Below, piece by piece: positions 32,648-43,260 of a stretch of 64,000 nt of DNA. The stretch comes from Lunularia cruciata (lineage: Eukaryota; Streptophyta; Marchantiopsida; Lunulariales; Lunulariaceae): assembly GCA_948567375.1 (NCBI GenBank), contig OX419755.1, positions 8,499,001 through 8,563,000 on the forward strand, read 5' to 3'. Position 1 is the stretch's first letter, and the number at the start of each line of letters is the position of its first letter. The position numbers and the translations under genes were made by a program. The notes beneath the pieces are model-generated. The model was not told the DNA's origin and did no database searches. It was given only the letters and a program-made list of their open reading frames with translations.

Positions 32648-33978
32648 TCAAGTACATCTAGGACATAACCATTGTCCCTGAGGAACCACCATGAGGGGAG
32701 GAGTCATACATGCCATATGCCATCCTCTCAAACAGCTATCACACACTAACATAGTAGCAGCTCCATCAAAAGAGCCACATAACATACACCTCAAGCCTGC
32801 ACGTACAAGTGCCAAGCTTGGGTCCATAGTACCATCAATGTTTGGAAGGTGGCATGGCGCACAACTGCACACATGATCCTTCCAAACAACACCATCACGT
32901 CCTTCTAACACAAGGACTCCAGATGGCAAAACCTCACGCACTCTCAAGATAGTGCAGCCTGTAGAAACATCAAGTGTCGTTGGTGCTGTCTGCTGTAGAT
33001 ATACATAGTCGCCTGGATGAAATCGACGGATCAAGGGTCTATAACCCCCTCCTCAAATGGTAGCATAGCGTAAAGTATCTCTATGCTGAGCAATCGCCAA
33101 GTTCTCAAAGGCCATCGGCATCACTCTCCGAAAGATCTCTGCCCGTTGAGAACATGCGCTCATCCATACATTGGGGTCATCCAAGTCCAAAACTACAGTA
33201 GCATCTCGACGAATGGCTACAAGTAAATCTGGATCTCGTCCATAGAGTAGAAATTATGGAGAGAAGGATGCTAAGGAGGCTTGCCGGCTGAACCAATAGC
33301 CCATGGCCAACCAAGGTAACTAGAGATCCCAATCTCCCTAGTGGCCTCTCTGCAAACCATACTTTTGCAATCCTCTCTTCACCGTCTGAACCACTCTCTT
33401 TGCTAAGCCATCTGCCTCAGGGTGATCTCGGGATGTTGTACGATGATCAATCAAAGCCTTGTCACACAAGACCTGAAACTCCCCCAAGAACTTTGTACCC
33501 TGATTAGTAAAACCTCAGCTGGTGCACCAAAATGACTAAGAACTCAATCCAGGAACAAGTAAGTTGTCCCTTCACTAGACTTGTCAAGAAGTGCCACCAA
33601 CTCAATCCACTTGGAGAAGTGCTCCACCATCACCAAAACATACCGATGATGTGTCACAGTCAGCGGTAAAGGTCCGGCAAAGTCCAAACTCCAATGGTAA
33701 CCCAATCCCATGATAGGTAATGGGTGTAATTGTGGCGTAAGAGCATTGAATGATGCTCTAACTTGGTCACAAACCACACATCTGGCAACAAACTGTTGTA
33801 CCTCGGTCTGCATATCGTGCCACCAATAATGACTCTGGAGTAAGCTATATGTACGCTTTACTCCAAAATGTCCTAGCTCCTCATGAGCATGACGGACCAA
33901 CTGTGGTCTTTGTGATGGAAGTGGTACTACTCGCACTCTACCATCCTCCCATACACGCAAAAGGTGTCTACCCTCCAA
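32648..33978 (-). pseudogene. Family C integrase with C-terminal PHD finger
   Basis: Minus strand from 33978. The HHCC zinc module (HAHEELGHFG, CVVCDQ) and core start WSLDFAGP come first, with a stop at 33544. The core continues in another frame. The second catalytic Asp is Asn (TNQGT, 33503-33505) and the Glu is Lys (GLAKRVVQ, 33398-33400), 34 residues apart. RFHPGDYVYL starts the C-terminal SH3-like part. Then, in the same frame, comes a C4HC3 PHD finger at 32654-32788: CMLC, VCDSC, GWHMAC and WLCPRC (Cys 83, 86, 98, 101, His 106, Cys 109, 124, 127 of the 128-codon piece). PHD fingers read histone H3 tails, so a role in choosing chromatin targets, like the chromodomain of chromoviruses, is inferred. 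Confidence 0.88.
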
Positions 33979-33993
33979 TCTGAACCATCTGGC

Positions 33994-35540
33994 TCACTGA
34001 AGAACACGGTTTCTCTCCTTGGCCCCAACTGTGCCACCCACAACACCAGTGCAAAGATAGTCTATCACTAAGACATCATCATGAATGTCTCGCTGAACTA
34101 TACCAATATCTTCACTCTCTGGATCTGTGACCTCAATAACTCCTCTTGTATGCGCTGAGAGAGATACCACCAAAGCCTCTGCAAATATACACAGAAAGGC
34201 CGATGCATGCCAACCTGGCACCATCTCCTCATCTGTCTCACCATGCCAACGTGCTCCGGTCTGATCCTGCTGGTTGGGACATGGGTTTCTACTCAACCCA
34301 TCTGCATCACGGTTCACCACTCCAGGTCTGTGAACAACCGTGAAATCATACTCCTGTAAAATCAGAGCCCATCCTGCAAGCTTCCCTGAAAGCTTATCGG
34401 ACTCCATCAACCACTTCAGTGGCTGATGATCAGTGATGAGAGTGAAGGGGTTATCAAATAGGTAACATCGGAAATTTGCTACTGCCCAAACTGCTGCCAA
34501 GCACTCTCCCTCATATGAACTATACTTTGCCTCTGCTGAATTGTTGGAGCGACTAGCATAGGCCACCACAAACTCCTTCTCCTCATCATCATGCTAGGTG
34601 AGCACCGCTCCAAGCCCCAACATACTCCAATCAGTGTGAACTTGAAATGGTCATCCCCTGATCGGTCTCCTGAAAATAGGAGCAGATGTCAACCTCTCCT
34701 TGAGCTCTACAAAAGCTCTCTCCTGCTCATCTCCCCAACACCACTCCTGTGTAAGCTTGGTCAGCTTTGTCAAGGCCTTGGCAATGGCACTAAATCCTCT
34801 AACATAGCGGCGATAGAAGTTTGCCAACCCAAGGGATGCTCGCACTCTGCTCACATCCGTAGGCCGAGGAATATGTGCAATAGCCTCCACCTTGGTCTGT
34901 TGAACACCAAGTCCTCCGGGGTAGATAGTGTGACCCAAATACTCAACCTGCTCGTGGAAGAACCTACACTTCCCAGGATGTAGTTTGAGTCCATGAGATC
35001 TCAACCTCTCAAACACCTCCAACAATTGTCTCTCATGCTCCTCCATAGTAGTGCTATAAACCAAAATGCCATCATTATAGCACCAAGTAAAATCCAATCC
35101 AGCTAGGATCCTATCCATGACCCTCTGGAACTCAGCAAGAGCGTTCTTCAACCCAAATGGCAGGAACCTCCACTCATGTAACACATCCTTACCGTGAGGA
35201 TCAATAGCCCAAACTGCTGTCTTGGACTTATCCTCCTCCCTAATCGGTAACTGATAATATCCCGCTTGAAGATCCAAAGTACTGAAGACCTTTGCATGCC
35301 CAATCGCATCAAAAATCTCCTTCGGTGTAGGCATGGCATACCGATCAGCCCTGGTCTGTCGGTTGATAGGACGGTAATCTTCACACATCCGCCTATCTGT
35401 ATAGTTGCCATGCATATCCTTCTTGGCTGGCATCACTGTCGCTGATGCATACTCTCCATGTGAAATCTCCACCAAACCAGCCTCAAAAAGGTCACTACTC
35501 CGGCTCTGAATCAATGTCCTCTCCATATCACTATATCAAT
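33994..35540 (-). pseudogene. Family C reverse transcriptase and RNase H
   Basis: RT (35526-34651) has MPAKKDMHGNY, CEDYRPINRQT, STLDLQAGYYQLPI, FLPFGLKNALAEFQ and the active site at 35068-35079, read as YNDG instead of YIDD. The second catalytic Asp is lost. Then LGLANFYRRYVRGFS and the RNase H start. RNase H continues (34569-33994) with YASRSNNSAE, YEGECLAAVWA, TDHQPLKWL and NRDADGLSR. All pieces share the frame of the upstream methyltransferase part. A stop separates the NTPVFRRPY motif from RT at about 35535. This RT is clearly different from families A and B. Confidence 0.92.
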
Positions 35541-36072
35541 AAGGACGTCGGAAAACTGGTGTGTTGCTAGTCAGCTCAATCCGTATACCTGGTCCCTTCA
35601 GAGCAACCAAATCCTTCATATTGAAGGCAAACCAACTTGTGTGACTCCTTAAGAACCTCCAAACCCTCTGTCTTTCCTCTCCAGTAAGCTTGGGTCCAAG
35701 ATCTGGCTCCCAAGTATCCTCTGTAACTGTAGTAGGAGTGGAAGACGTACTGACTGGCTGCTACACTGGGCCCTTGGGAGCAATAGTGTCATGCTCCCAA
35801 CCACTAGAGGTCCCAACCTCTGTGTGAAAAACTCCCTCCACTTTGGCTGCAAGCTCCACACGTCCTCTAGCTGCATCCTTTGTGGACCAAGGGTGTAATC
35901 CAAGTAGCCCACTCTCACCTAGATGGACTCCAAGTAGACCACTCTCCCTAGTAGCTATTGGATGTGTCCCAAGAATACCCTGTCCACTCGGTCCATCGCC
36001 CCTAGCATGTGCCTGAATCGTCTTGATAGGCACAGGGCTCACAAGTGTCCGAGTGGTGATGCCTATCAAGCC
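35541..36072 (-). pseudogene. Linker between methyltransferase and RT in family C
   Basis: In the same frame as RT, this stretch reads through a Gly/Leu-rich linker with a near-tandem peptide (ESGLLGVHLG, ESGLLGLHPW) and then WEPDLGPKLTGEERQRVWRF. The last part resembles the pre-RT segment of Ty3 Pol (DLVALKGPGIRIELTSNTPVF). One stop (TAG) lies at about 35761. No catalytic motif is visible. Confidence 0.65.
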
Positions 36073-37345
36073 CATCCTACGTTGCTCTGCCAAGCCAAGG
36101 CTCACAATCCAGGTCAAATAGTTCAGGTCCATAGCCTGACCTAACACCTAACGCCTAGATGCCTCTGACACTACTGGAACAGCAGTAATACCATTGCAAA
36201 AACCCATCACCCGCTCTCTCTCATCAACATTGGGCTCCACCAACTGCTGTAACTGTGAGTCCCAAACAAGTCCAGGTCCTCCCTCTCAAAAAGCATGAGA
36301 GCCAAGGACACTCATGAGTGTGGGAAATGCAGCTCTAGGCTGTCCAACTAAGTTTACCACTGCCATAGGTGACCTATCAGCCACTCCCACTGTCTGAGAC
36401 TGGCGTCCAACATCCAAGATATCATCAACAAGAATGTGGTCTAGTCGCTGAATCCCATCATAACTACGTTGTAGAACCTCTCTGGGTAAGAGGTTCGTCC
36501 ACCAAAGACAAAGACGATGAGCTTGTGATCCCACTCTGGTTGCATCTAACAATACAGCAGGTCCCATCCATAAATGGACCTGATGTGTACTCGCCACCAC
36601 TCTAGTGCAAGAATCACCCATCAATGGAATGTTCTCCAAAAGGTAAGCTAGAGAAACAGATTGATGAACTTGGAGATGTCGTAGTATCTGTAACATCTCC
36701 CAAAACACACCAGAACAAGGATCCTGAAGATCCAAACCGTGGCCCGCACGTGTATGTCCCTGACATGGCCATCCAGCACCAAGTGAATAGGCCCATGTCT
36801 CTCTAGGTCATGCGCCCCTGGGAGTAAGGAAATGTCTCCTGGTAAGGACTTTTGGTAACCTCTGACTGATGACATCGGTAATAACTCCGGATACCGATAG
36901 GCCAAGTGTGCCACATGATGTAGAGAGACTTGCCTAATAGTCTCATCTCTCTCTACATACAAGTACCTCTGTACTCAAATACCTGCCTATAACACCACAG
37001 CTAGTTTGGTGCTGATCCCACCAAACAACTCCAATAGGCATATCCCCTCTACTGGATACTGCCAAGCAATGAGTGTGGTATCCAGAGGTGTAAAAGCAAT
37101 TGCCTCTGGAGGCTCATCCTCACACTCATCTCCTGATGGTACAAAGGCTCCACTCCAAGCCAACTGCACCAACTGATTTGCATGATGCTGCAATGCCTCC
37201 TCTGAACTCCACAATGGAACATCCAAGGTGGATGGAACAATCCCACTTGTACTCCAAAGCCGAGTGATCTCCTTTGGTACTGGAGTATCCACTGCATGGG
37301 CATTTCCCTCCAACAAGTCACCAGGCCAAGTGAAAGATTTAGCTC
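36073..37345 (-). pseudogene. DNA (cytosine-5) methyltransferase domain, DNMT3-like, in family C Pol
   Basis: Minus strand. Motif I LLELFGGIS (37011-37037, FxGxG SAM-binding type). Motif II YVERDE. Motif IV VAGWPCQGHTRAG with catalytic Cys in PCQ at 36760-36768. FWEMLQILRHL. Motif VI ENI (36628-36636). VLLDATRVGSQAHRLCLWWTNL (motif VIII region, 36490-36519), which resembles the DNMT3 ahRaRyfWgN segment. DILDVGRQ. A motif X-like VMGF..GITAV plus SEASRR.VLGQAM (36210-36130). One missing base near 36775 shifts the frame between motifs III and IV. Two stops (TAG, TGA) follow motif I. The product would transfer methyl groups to cytosine C5 in DNA. It lies between protease and RT. The C-terminal linker (35761-36072) repeats ESGLLG. 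DNMT-carrying retrotransposons are known from dinoflagellates and charophyte algae, so precedent exists. Confidence 0.88.
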
Positions 37346-39096
37346 AAACTCGGCTTTCATTGTCTCCTTCTCCTTCTCCTTCTGTACAACCTTCTCCTCC
37401 TGATTACAAAGTAACACTCGTAATCGGTCTTCTTCTTGGTATTGTGCCGCCAACTCTCTTTGCCAGAGTTGCTTCTTCTCTTCCATACTCTCCATCACTC
37501 TATCGAGCTCCTGATCTTTTGCTGCTACTCTTGCCATAGCATGGATTACTTCTACTCTTGAATCAACAAATTGCTGCTTCAAGATTTTGTATTCTGCTAC
37601 TTGTCTCTCTCTTGCTATGTCACTCTTCCTCACAAGATCCTCTTGATAGCTCACTTCTCTCTTCAGGTCTTCAATTACCTGACTTCTCTCTATTGCCTCC
37701 GCTCGTAGTACTTCCCGTTCCTCCTCACCTCGGGTTACACTCTTCTTCAACTCCAAGTTCTCTGCTTCTAATCGCGCTAACACCTGCAACACAATCGTCA
37801 CCTCCGGACATATCGACTGCATCTCCTTCTTCTTGTGCTCCAACTTCACCAACAATGGACACACAATTTCTTGCAAGTACTCCACTCCATTTCTCGCAAC
37901 TACTTCTTCCTGCATAGAAATCTCCTTCCTTACCTCTTCTTCACCCGATACTCGCCTTCTCCTTTGCAGTCTTTGTATCGGAATTGACGCCTCACTTCCC
38001 AAGCTTTCTCTGACCTCTTCCTTCACTTTACTCGGCCCCGCTTTACACTTCACTTTACGTCTTGAGCGAACTCCTCGCTGTACTACGATCTTCCTTTCCT
38101 CGGGCACAGTTACTTTGTCCTCCAACTGTGTGTTGTCTTTGGCCTCCATCTCAGCTTGCACTTCTTCTTCTTTGTATCCGTCAGCTGCTGGCGCAGATGT
38201 CATCTCTCCCACTTCATCACTATCGCTGCTCGTATCTCCACTCTGCAATGTTAGCTCAGGCTCCTCCTCGTGTTCCGAGTCTTCTGTTTTGAGCTTGGCA
38301 TCTCCTTCTGAGTCCTCATCCTCCTACTCAATTACCACCATACCTTGCCTCGAGTTACTTCTGTGCATCTTCTGAGGTATCTTGATATCTTTGGCTTCAC
38401 CTTGCCGACCTCTCTTCTTTGATTTAGCAGTGCTTGCTTCTATCTCCATGCTCTTACCCGTCTTCATGTAGTATTCATCAGTGCTTCGGATTTGGAGAAT
38501 GTACTGCTGTTCCTCCATGTCGACTTCTCTTCTCAAGTCGGGATGGAAATGAGACACCATTTTGCTTTGCTCCACCGAATTGAGCAAATTCAACCCGAGG
38601 TAAAAATGTGCTGCAAATGGCACGATGTAGTGTGGTGGCCACTTATCCTGCAAATTCCATACCATCTGTCTCGTCCTCCCATGGAAGCATCTTGCCCAAT
38701 TAATAGGCCCTCTTGCAAACAACTAATGGAAGAACACCGCTTGGTGTTTCATCACATAAGTTGTTCTCTTTGGCTTCAAGATTGCCATGAGAGCACTCAC
38801 GATCCCTCTCTTCACTGGATCCTTGTAACTCTCAACCTTATACCCATTCTTTGTTCTCTTTGAAGAGAAAGCGTTCCTCACTTCATGAGTTTCCTGAGCT
38901 ATCTCTCCCTTCCCCAAGAACGTGGCTCCTTGCTCCAAGCCTACCTCCTTCCCGAGTACGAGTCTCCAATCCGACTCTGTCCAGCGAGCCGGATTTCCTC
39001 TCTTCTCCTCTTCTTTGGGTCCATCGAGACACTTACTCTCGATGATTTCTGTCATGAATCCTGGAAACTTACATTCCAATTCCATGCCAAAAAGGA
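37346..39096 (-). pseudogene. Truncated family A LTR fragment inside family C
   Basis: Minus strand. It carries the LTR protein from the FPGFMTEIIESKCLDG region (39085) through the conserved domain, acidic stretch and coiled coil (to 37346, ETMKAEFE), with only two stops in about 580 codons (TAG at about 38720 and 38324). Neither LTR terminus is present. At its 3' edge the frame reads straight into family C codons, forming a 399-codon chimeric frame (38248-37049). It sits between the protease start and the methyltransferase, replacing the second half of protease. It may be a nested insertion truncated on both sides, or sequence captured by recombination. Confidence 0.85.
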
Positions 39097-39170
39097 GTGA
39101 TGTACTGTGTCAAACCACCACATTCCAGTTCCATGTGATGTATTGTGTCGAACCACCACCAAGAGATGTC
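39072..39170. repeat. Tandem duplication across the A-fragment / family C junction
   Basis: The string acattcca(a/g)ttccatg followed by tgatgta(c/t)tgtgtc(a/g)aaccacc occurs twice in tandem (about 39072-39120 and 39121-39158). The repeat unit joins family A sequence to family C sequence, so the junction itself was duplicated after it formed. Confidence 0.75.
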
Positions 39171-39621
39171 TGGATCTGAAATGGACACCTCTCCACATCA
39201 GTCTTCTGTAACTCCAGACCAACAACTGCAACCTTCCCCAACATAAGAGGCTGCGCACCAGAGTCTAACAAGACTCTCTGTGGTGTATAGACCTTCCCTG
39301 AAGGTCCCACCCTAAACAAAAAATCCCCCTTTGGTTATCCAATAGGACAACACCAGGTGTAAACCGCGCTCTCTCAAAGGCCGGTCTAGCTGGCAACTTC
39401 TCCAGTCTAGCCGCTGCTGCCTGCCATAAACCACTGGTCGCTGAACGGATCCCATGCTCCTCAACCAAGTCAGCTCCACTACCAACCACCTTTGCTCTAG
39501 TAGTAGGAACTGCACCATTCCTACTCTCACACAACATGGCAGCCAACCGGAACATTGGGGCTGGGTCAACTCCCAATTTAAACATGTCATTGGCTGAAAA
39601 CAAAGGATGCTGCATAATCAA
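39110..39621 (-). pseudogene. Family C protease (N-terminal part) and preceding linker
   Basis: The minus-strand frame 39319-39110 has RVLLDSGAQPLMLG, the retropepsin active-site motif D-S-G, and then CPFQIQTSLGG. The preceding frame (39621-39265) links Gag to protease. The protease breaks into the family A fragment at about 39100, so the C-terminal half and flap are missing. Confidence 0.8.
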
Positions 39622-41350
39622 CTAAGCCGCCCCCAACATCATGCTAGACTCAGTCTGTGTAGTAGTAGGAGGCTGACTAGTAGGTAGTCCATCATGTACT
39701 CCATCACCACCTACCACACCTGCACTGGGACGTCTAGAACCCATGGATGTCGTCTGCAATGCCTCAGATAGCATGAAAGACTGGGGAAGTTTGACCTGTC
39801 TCCCAACCTCTCCTCTCTGTAGGTCCAACTCCACTGATGCTCCTCTAGGCTTTGGAGCACGTACTGCACTCCTAGTCACTGCTGCACATGCATCCACCTG
39901 TGCTGCTCCGCACATGAAGTCCAAAGCATCTCTATCACCAGCATATGAGGTGGAAGCCTCAACACCCGAATCTGATCTCCTCTGAGCAATAGCTATACTA
40001 GCCAACCTCTGCTCCAACTGCTCAATCCGAGTAGCCATAGCTATGTCAGAAGTAAGTGCAAGTACTGCACCCCTACTAGGTGTAGATCCTCTACCACCAC
40101 CTCTACCACCTCGTCCTCCATGAACTGGAGCTCCTCTACTACCTACCATAGCAGCCCTACCACTCCGTAACTCCGGGTGTAGGTCAAAACACCGGTCACT
40201 AGTGTGACCAAATCTGTGGCAGTGCTCACACTGCCTCTGTGCTGGCTGTAATGCACCAGAGGTATCAGGTCTGCTGCCCTGAGTACACTCTCTCCTTTGG
40301 TGAGGTCCACCACAAGTCCAACAAGCAACACTACTTCTCACTGGCTGCTGCTGACCCGAAAATGAGGGTAAGGGTCTAACTCCACTAGGCCCTCCACTCG
40401 CTCCATAAGATCTGGGCTGTCCACCTTGTCCTCGAAAACCAACTAGGCGTGGTGCACTCTGCTACACTCTAGAAGAAGTCACAACCGTGGATGAGGTCTC
40501 CCTACCAAATCCAGACCACTCTCTCCTCCACCATGTTGAGCTCAATACGCTCAGCCAAACCAGAGACCACTGCCAACGTGGGCGAAGTAGCCTGCAACAA
40601 CGTAGCATCACGAACTCTACGTCGCAACTCCTTGTCCAGTATCTCATACCAAAATTGGACTGCCTGGGCCTCAGTAACTCCTTGAGTGAAACTGATCAGC
40701 CGCCTCATGCAAGTGTATGCCTCGCGTAGGCTCTCTCTAGCCTTCCACTGGAACTCCTGCAAGCTCCTCAGCTTGTCAGTCCGCACTCCCTGGTAGTTCT
40801 GCCTCAAACACAGGAAGAACTCCACCATGGGGTTAAACCCCGGTACCACCCCACCTCTTGCAGCGGTACATCCTCTCGTAGTAGCACTATCTCTAGCTAG
40901 TGCACCTCCACTAGCTCCACCAACACTACTTGAGCTAGAACTTGTGGGTACAGCCGATCTACTCCTGGCCACCGAGCCTGAAGTCATGGAGACATAGTGT
41001 GGAGACCAATACTATCTCCATAACTCAATCTCTTCCAAATGAGCTCTCCTGAACTCATGGTAGTCATCCATCGGCGGACCCTCCAGATGCTGGAACAACC
41101 CCTTCTATGCCATGAAGGGTGTGAACAAAGTTGGGTTCCGCATCTACTGCAGATCACACCAACTATCGAACTCCTGGATGAAGTCATCAAACTCAATGGT
41201 ACATACTGTACCAGAGTAATGCCAAGGGCCTTTGGAGGCCCCATAAATCTCGTCCATGTCCCACAACAACGGTGCGGACACACCAAGTGCACTCTCAACT
41301 GAATCAGCTCTTGTGTCGAACTCCAACTCAGAGTCAATCTCCTCCCTCAC
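39622..41350 (-). pseudogene. Family C gag
   Basis: Minus strand. Pieces 41350-40990 and 40987-40502 form the capsid part (FFLCLRQNYQGVRTDKL, QFWYEILDKELRRRVRDA). The piece 40341-39622 has two zinc knuckles, CWTCGGPHQRREC (one residue short of CX2CX4HX4C) and CEHCHRFGHTSDRC. A Gly/Arg-rich stretch (GGRGGRGGGRG) and a heptad-like segment IEQLEQRLASIAIA follow. Frames change between pieces. Gag forms the particle and binds element RNA. Confidence 0.82.
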
Positions 41351-42803
41351 TGGGACCTAAGATACAGGCTGATACCAAGCACCACTCTGAGTAAACCCAC
41401 TGCGTACTGCAGGGCTAACTCCTCTAGAATCTCCAAAGAACTCCGTCGTGACAAAGTAACCACTCGACTCGAAAAACCAAACTTGAACCACCAACTGCAA
41501 CCGCAAGTCGCAAGTACCCCACCAAGTGCCAACACCACCACGTGCCAACACCAACTAAACACCACCCACTAATGTGACTCTAACCGAGATAACTACACTA
41601 GGGGAAGGGCAACCTGTAACCTACCATCATAACACGCACGCTCGCGGTCTGCAGGTCATCATTTCCTGCCTCACCGGAGAGAAACAAAGGTAGTCTGATT
41701 GGTCATCACTCTAGCCTCACCACCAAGAGCACACCAGAGCACCAACGCTCAAAAGTCATGGCACCTTACACAAACGTGGTGCACAAACAGGAAGTAGAGA
41801 ATGGAGGGGATCCAATCACAAGAAATCTAAACAAAAACCCTCCATCTCATAACACAACACGGGACTAACTCTGCCACCATTTGGCATTTGACATAAGAGC
41901 AGTTCGGATCTAAGTCCTAAGCTACCAGGATCACCAAGAATGGGATCAAACTGCCTCTCCTAGCCAAAGCTACATGTGTATAGATAATAGTGGCGCAGTC
42001 ACTAGGACAACAAGTGAGGGTGGACCAATTGGCTAGGGCACTAGTCTAGGAACAAGAGATCTAGGGGTCAAACCCTATTGCGCACAATCTAGCAAGAAAG
42101 GCAGATTTTGCCAACCAATGACCAAGATCTACTCTAAACTAGCTAACCTCACGCCAGCAAGCTGGCTTGCTGGCCCTTCTGGCCCTTCAAGGCCTTTGTA
42201 GCCTCTCATAGCCCACAACCCTATGCCTCGAAGCCTCTAAACGCCCAAATGAGGCCTTTCTTGTTGCCACTTCGAACCTCCTCCAAAATTGGCAAAACTT
42301 CTCCAAATCGGTGAAAGTCCTCCAAACTAGCAAAACTCCTCCAAATCTGGCCAAACAGTGAAAACTCCTCCAAATCTGGCCCAAAATCTGACGTAAATCT
42401 GACGTAAACCCTAAAGATGTTGTCCGCCAAATCCCCCGCTAACTTTCCACTTGAGCCAAATTGACAAAATGGGTTTTGCCAAATCACAATTTCATGAGAA
42501 GAGCTTCCCAACTCCACCTTCAATTTCACTTTTTGAGCACAACTCGCATCAAATTGGTCCTGCCTTCACCTCCTGAGCTCAAAATCACAACATTGCTCAA
42601 AAATTGCTCCTTCTTTGCTCAAAATTTGGCTAGCGCTTCAGCACACTGTCCGCCTAACTGCCAAATCTGCATCAACTGAACGAGCTTCTGCACACTAGGG
42701 AAACATAGAACTTGAATCGAGCTACCAAAATCCACCGAGCTTGGAGATACCACCAACACTCAACGTTCCTACACCCGATTTCCCCCTGACTTCACTTCTC
42801 TGA
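41351..42803 (-). other. Family C leader or LTR R-U5 plus leader
   Basis: No ORF of note. On the minus strand, aaTGGTGGCAGAGTtag (about 41869-41882) is a weak match to the tRNA-iMet primer site TGGTATCAGAGC. If real, the 5' LTR would extend to about 41883 and be near 1.4 kb. Another weak match (atcagag) directly follows the LTR body end near 42800. I cannot decide between them. The stretch 42160-42420 has ctggccctt and ctccaaa short repeats. Confidence 0.45.
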
Positions 42804-43255
42804 TGTAATCAGATTGCTTAACAGTCTCAACTCAACTTAACTCAAATCAGTACTTGATTTGTCACTCTATAAATTGCCAACAACAGGGCACTGATTACAG
42901 TCAAGCCACACCCACTCAAGCATAGAGAATCCAGGTGACGCTCGCCGGCCTCTGTCCACCATAGCCAGGAACTCGAAGGCTCAACATCAGAGAAGTGAGC
43001 TCTCTAGTGCTCACTTCGAAACTATACCTCCCTAGACTCAAGCTAGCATTGGAACCCTAACGGTCCCACTGACGGCACACTCGATGGTGCGAACGGTGCA
43101 AAGTGACGGTGGGCCCCACCGTGAAGTCAGTACCCCGAACACCAAATTAGACTGTCAGAAAGTAGTCCTTGAGAAACTACTAGAATAACTCTAACTACTA
43201 TCACTAGAACTCCAGTGTCCGAGTAGCTAGATGCGGAACTACAAATGGCGTGACA
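42804..43255 (-). repeat. Family C 5' LTR body
   Basis: On the minus strand it begins TGTCACGCC at 43255, directly inside the ctcct duplication, and the part shared with the left end stops at 42804 (CTGATTACA). It is highly similar to 31928-32365, with a short insertion (cggcacactcgatgg). It lacks the 110-bp segment found at the other end. Confidence 0.85.
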
Positions 43256-43260
43256 CTCCT
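43256..43260. repeat. Target site duplication of family C, right copy (ctcct)
   Basis: It matches 31813-31817. After it the E6 LTR continues as ccacgtcaacttctcttc. Confidence 0.8.

Larger units (their letters stand above)
31818..43255 (-). mobile_element. Family C: Ty3/gypsy element with DNA methyltransferase and PHD finger
   Basis: It lies on the minus strand in the E6 3' LTR. Order from 43255 downward: LTR, long leader, gag with zinc knuckles, protease, [family A fragment], C5 methyltransferase, RT, RNase H, integrase, PHD finger, LTR. The methyltransferase part with motifs IV-X shares one frame with RT, RNase H and the integrase N terminus, so it is part of the polyprotein rather than a neighbour. 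Stops, frameshifts and mutated RT and integrase catalytic residues show this copy is dead. LTR limits are unusual (see findings). Confidence 0.9.
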
